Source: Oscillospiraceae bacterium
Lineage (GTDB): Bacteria; Bacillota; Clostridia; Oscillospirales; Oscillospiraceae
Reading direction: 5' to 3'
Assembly: GCA_009786775.1 (NCBI GenBank)
Contig: WQRL01000098.1
Location: 1 to 6,760 of the forward strand
Length of the DNA: 6,760 nt
Under the pieces are notes generated by a model. That model saw nothing but the letters and a program-made list of their open reading frames with translations, searched no databases and had not been told where the DNA came from. The translations under genes and the position numbers were made by a program. Positions 6,416-6,760 of the stretch are shown piece after piece; the first letter of the stretch is position 1, and each line of letters begins with the position of its first letter.

Positions 6416-6760
6416 ATGAAATTATTATTTGTACTCCCTGCAATTGGAAGAAAAGACGGAGAGGAATACATTGGAACGTGGAAAATGGAGCCACTCACCA
6501 TAGCAACTCTCAAAGCACTCACCCCACCTGATGTCAAAACCATGTTCTTCGATGACCGCATCGAAGCTATTGACTATAACACCGGGGCTGATTTAGTTGC
6601 TATTTCAGTTGAAACATACACGGCAAGCAGAGCCTATAAAATCGCCCAAAATTTCAGGCAAAAGGGTGTGCCTGTTGTGATGGGCGGGTACCATGTTACA
6701 GCTTCGCCTGATGAAGCACTGGAGCACTGCGACAGCGTTATTACCGGAAATGCTGAAGCA
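6416..6760 (+). CDS. Second cobalamin-binding radical SAM enzyme, 3' end missing
   Basis: 115 codons are visible from ATG 6416 with no stop before the right edge. They correspond to the N-terminal B12-binding domain: MKLLFVLPAIG (1-11), MEPLTIATLKAL (24-35) followed by TPP, GADLVAIS (57-64), SRAYKIA (70-76) and a GGYHVTASPDEALEHCD segment (91-107). Each block lines up with the preceding protein (MKIAFLSPAG, APLTMTTLAAL, EADIAVIT, PRAYKFC, GGVHPTLDPGEAQKHCD), so the two genes are tandem paralogs that have diverged considerably. The CX3CX2C cluster and the radical SAM domain would lie beyond the window; that it carries them is inferred from the paralog, since free-standing B12 domains also exist. 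The 15-base gap from the previous stop makes it part of the same operon. Confidence 0.85.
   Translation, partial: MKLLFVLPAIGRKDGEEYIGTWKMEPLTIATLKALTPPDVKTMFFDDRIEAIDYNTGADLVAISVETYTASRAYKIAQNFRQKGVPVVMGGYHVTASPDEALEHCDSVITGNAEA

Noticed and set aside
1..6760. tRNA, rRNA, CRISPR arrays, insertion sequences or attachment sites
   Set aside because: No cloverleaf, repeat-spacer pattern, transposase or direct-repeat boundary was seen by eye anywhere in the window.

Overview
The window looks like a chromosomal segment from a member of the Clostridia, probably close to Oscillospiraceae/Ruminococcaceae. The clue is the rpoB gene on the minus strand. Its protein has the compact, insertion-poor layout of Firmicutes and Clostridia-like wording around the rifampicin region, and its start is preceded by a good AGGAG site. 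This taxonomic placement is inferred from one protein by eye.

Layout. Bases 1-2690 (minus) hold the first 896 codons of rpoB, and the 3' end runs off the left edge. Bases 2691-3112 are a 422-base divergent intergenic region. It contains a convincing minus-strand promoter for rpoB (-35 TTGACA, extended -10 TGG-TAAAAT). It also contains a plus-strand promoter of similar build (TTGACA, 17 bases, TGG-TAAACT) that points the other way, a terminator-type hairpin with a T run (2961-2992), two smaller inverted repeats and a nine-codon leader ORF. Bases 3113-6760 (plus) are a tightly packed operon of four genes: a 226-aa protein of an uncharacterised, possibly GNAT-like family; a 428-aa GH3-family (JAR1-like) acyl-acid amido synthetase starting with TTG; a 444-aa cobalamin-binding radical SAM enzyme; and the start of a second, paralogous cobalamin-binding radical SAM enzyme cut by the right edge.

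How the genes fit together. Overlaps of 11 and 4 bases and a 15-base gap suggest that the four plus-strand genes are co-transcribed and translationally coupled. The combination fits a small-molecule pathway: an adenylating enzyme that joins a carboxylic acid to an amine, two B12/radical SAM enzymes that could methylate or rearrange an unactivated carbon, and a possible acyltransferase. The product cannot be read from the sequence, and I do not recognise the cluster as a described one. rpoB is separated here from its usual upstream partner rplL by this divergent operon, so the window marks a synteny break or insertion next to a core gene. The two best promoters face each other across about 50 bases, so transcription of the operon and of rpoB may interfere.
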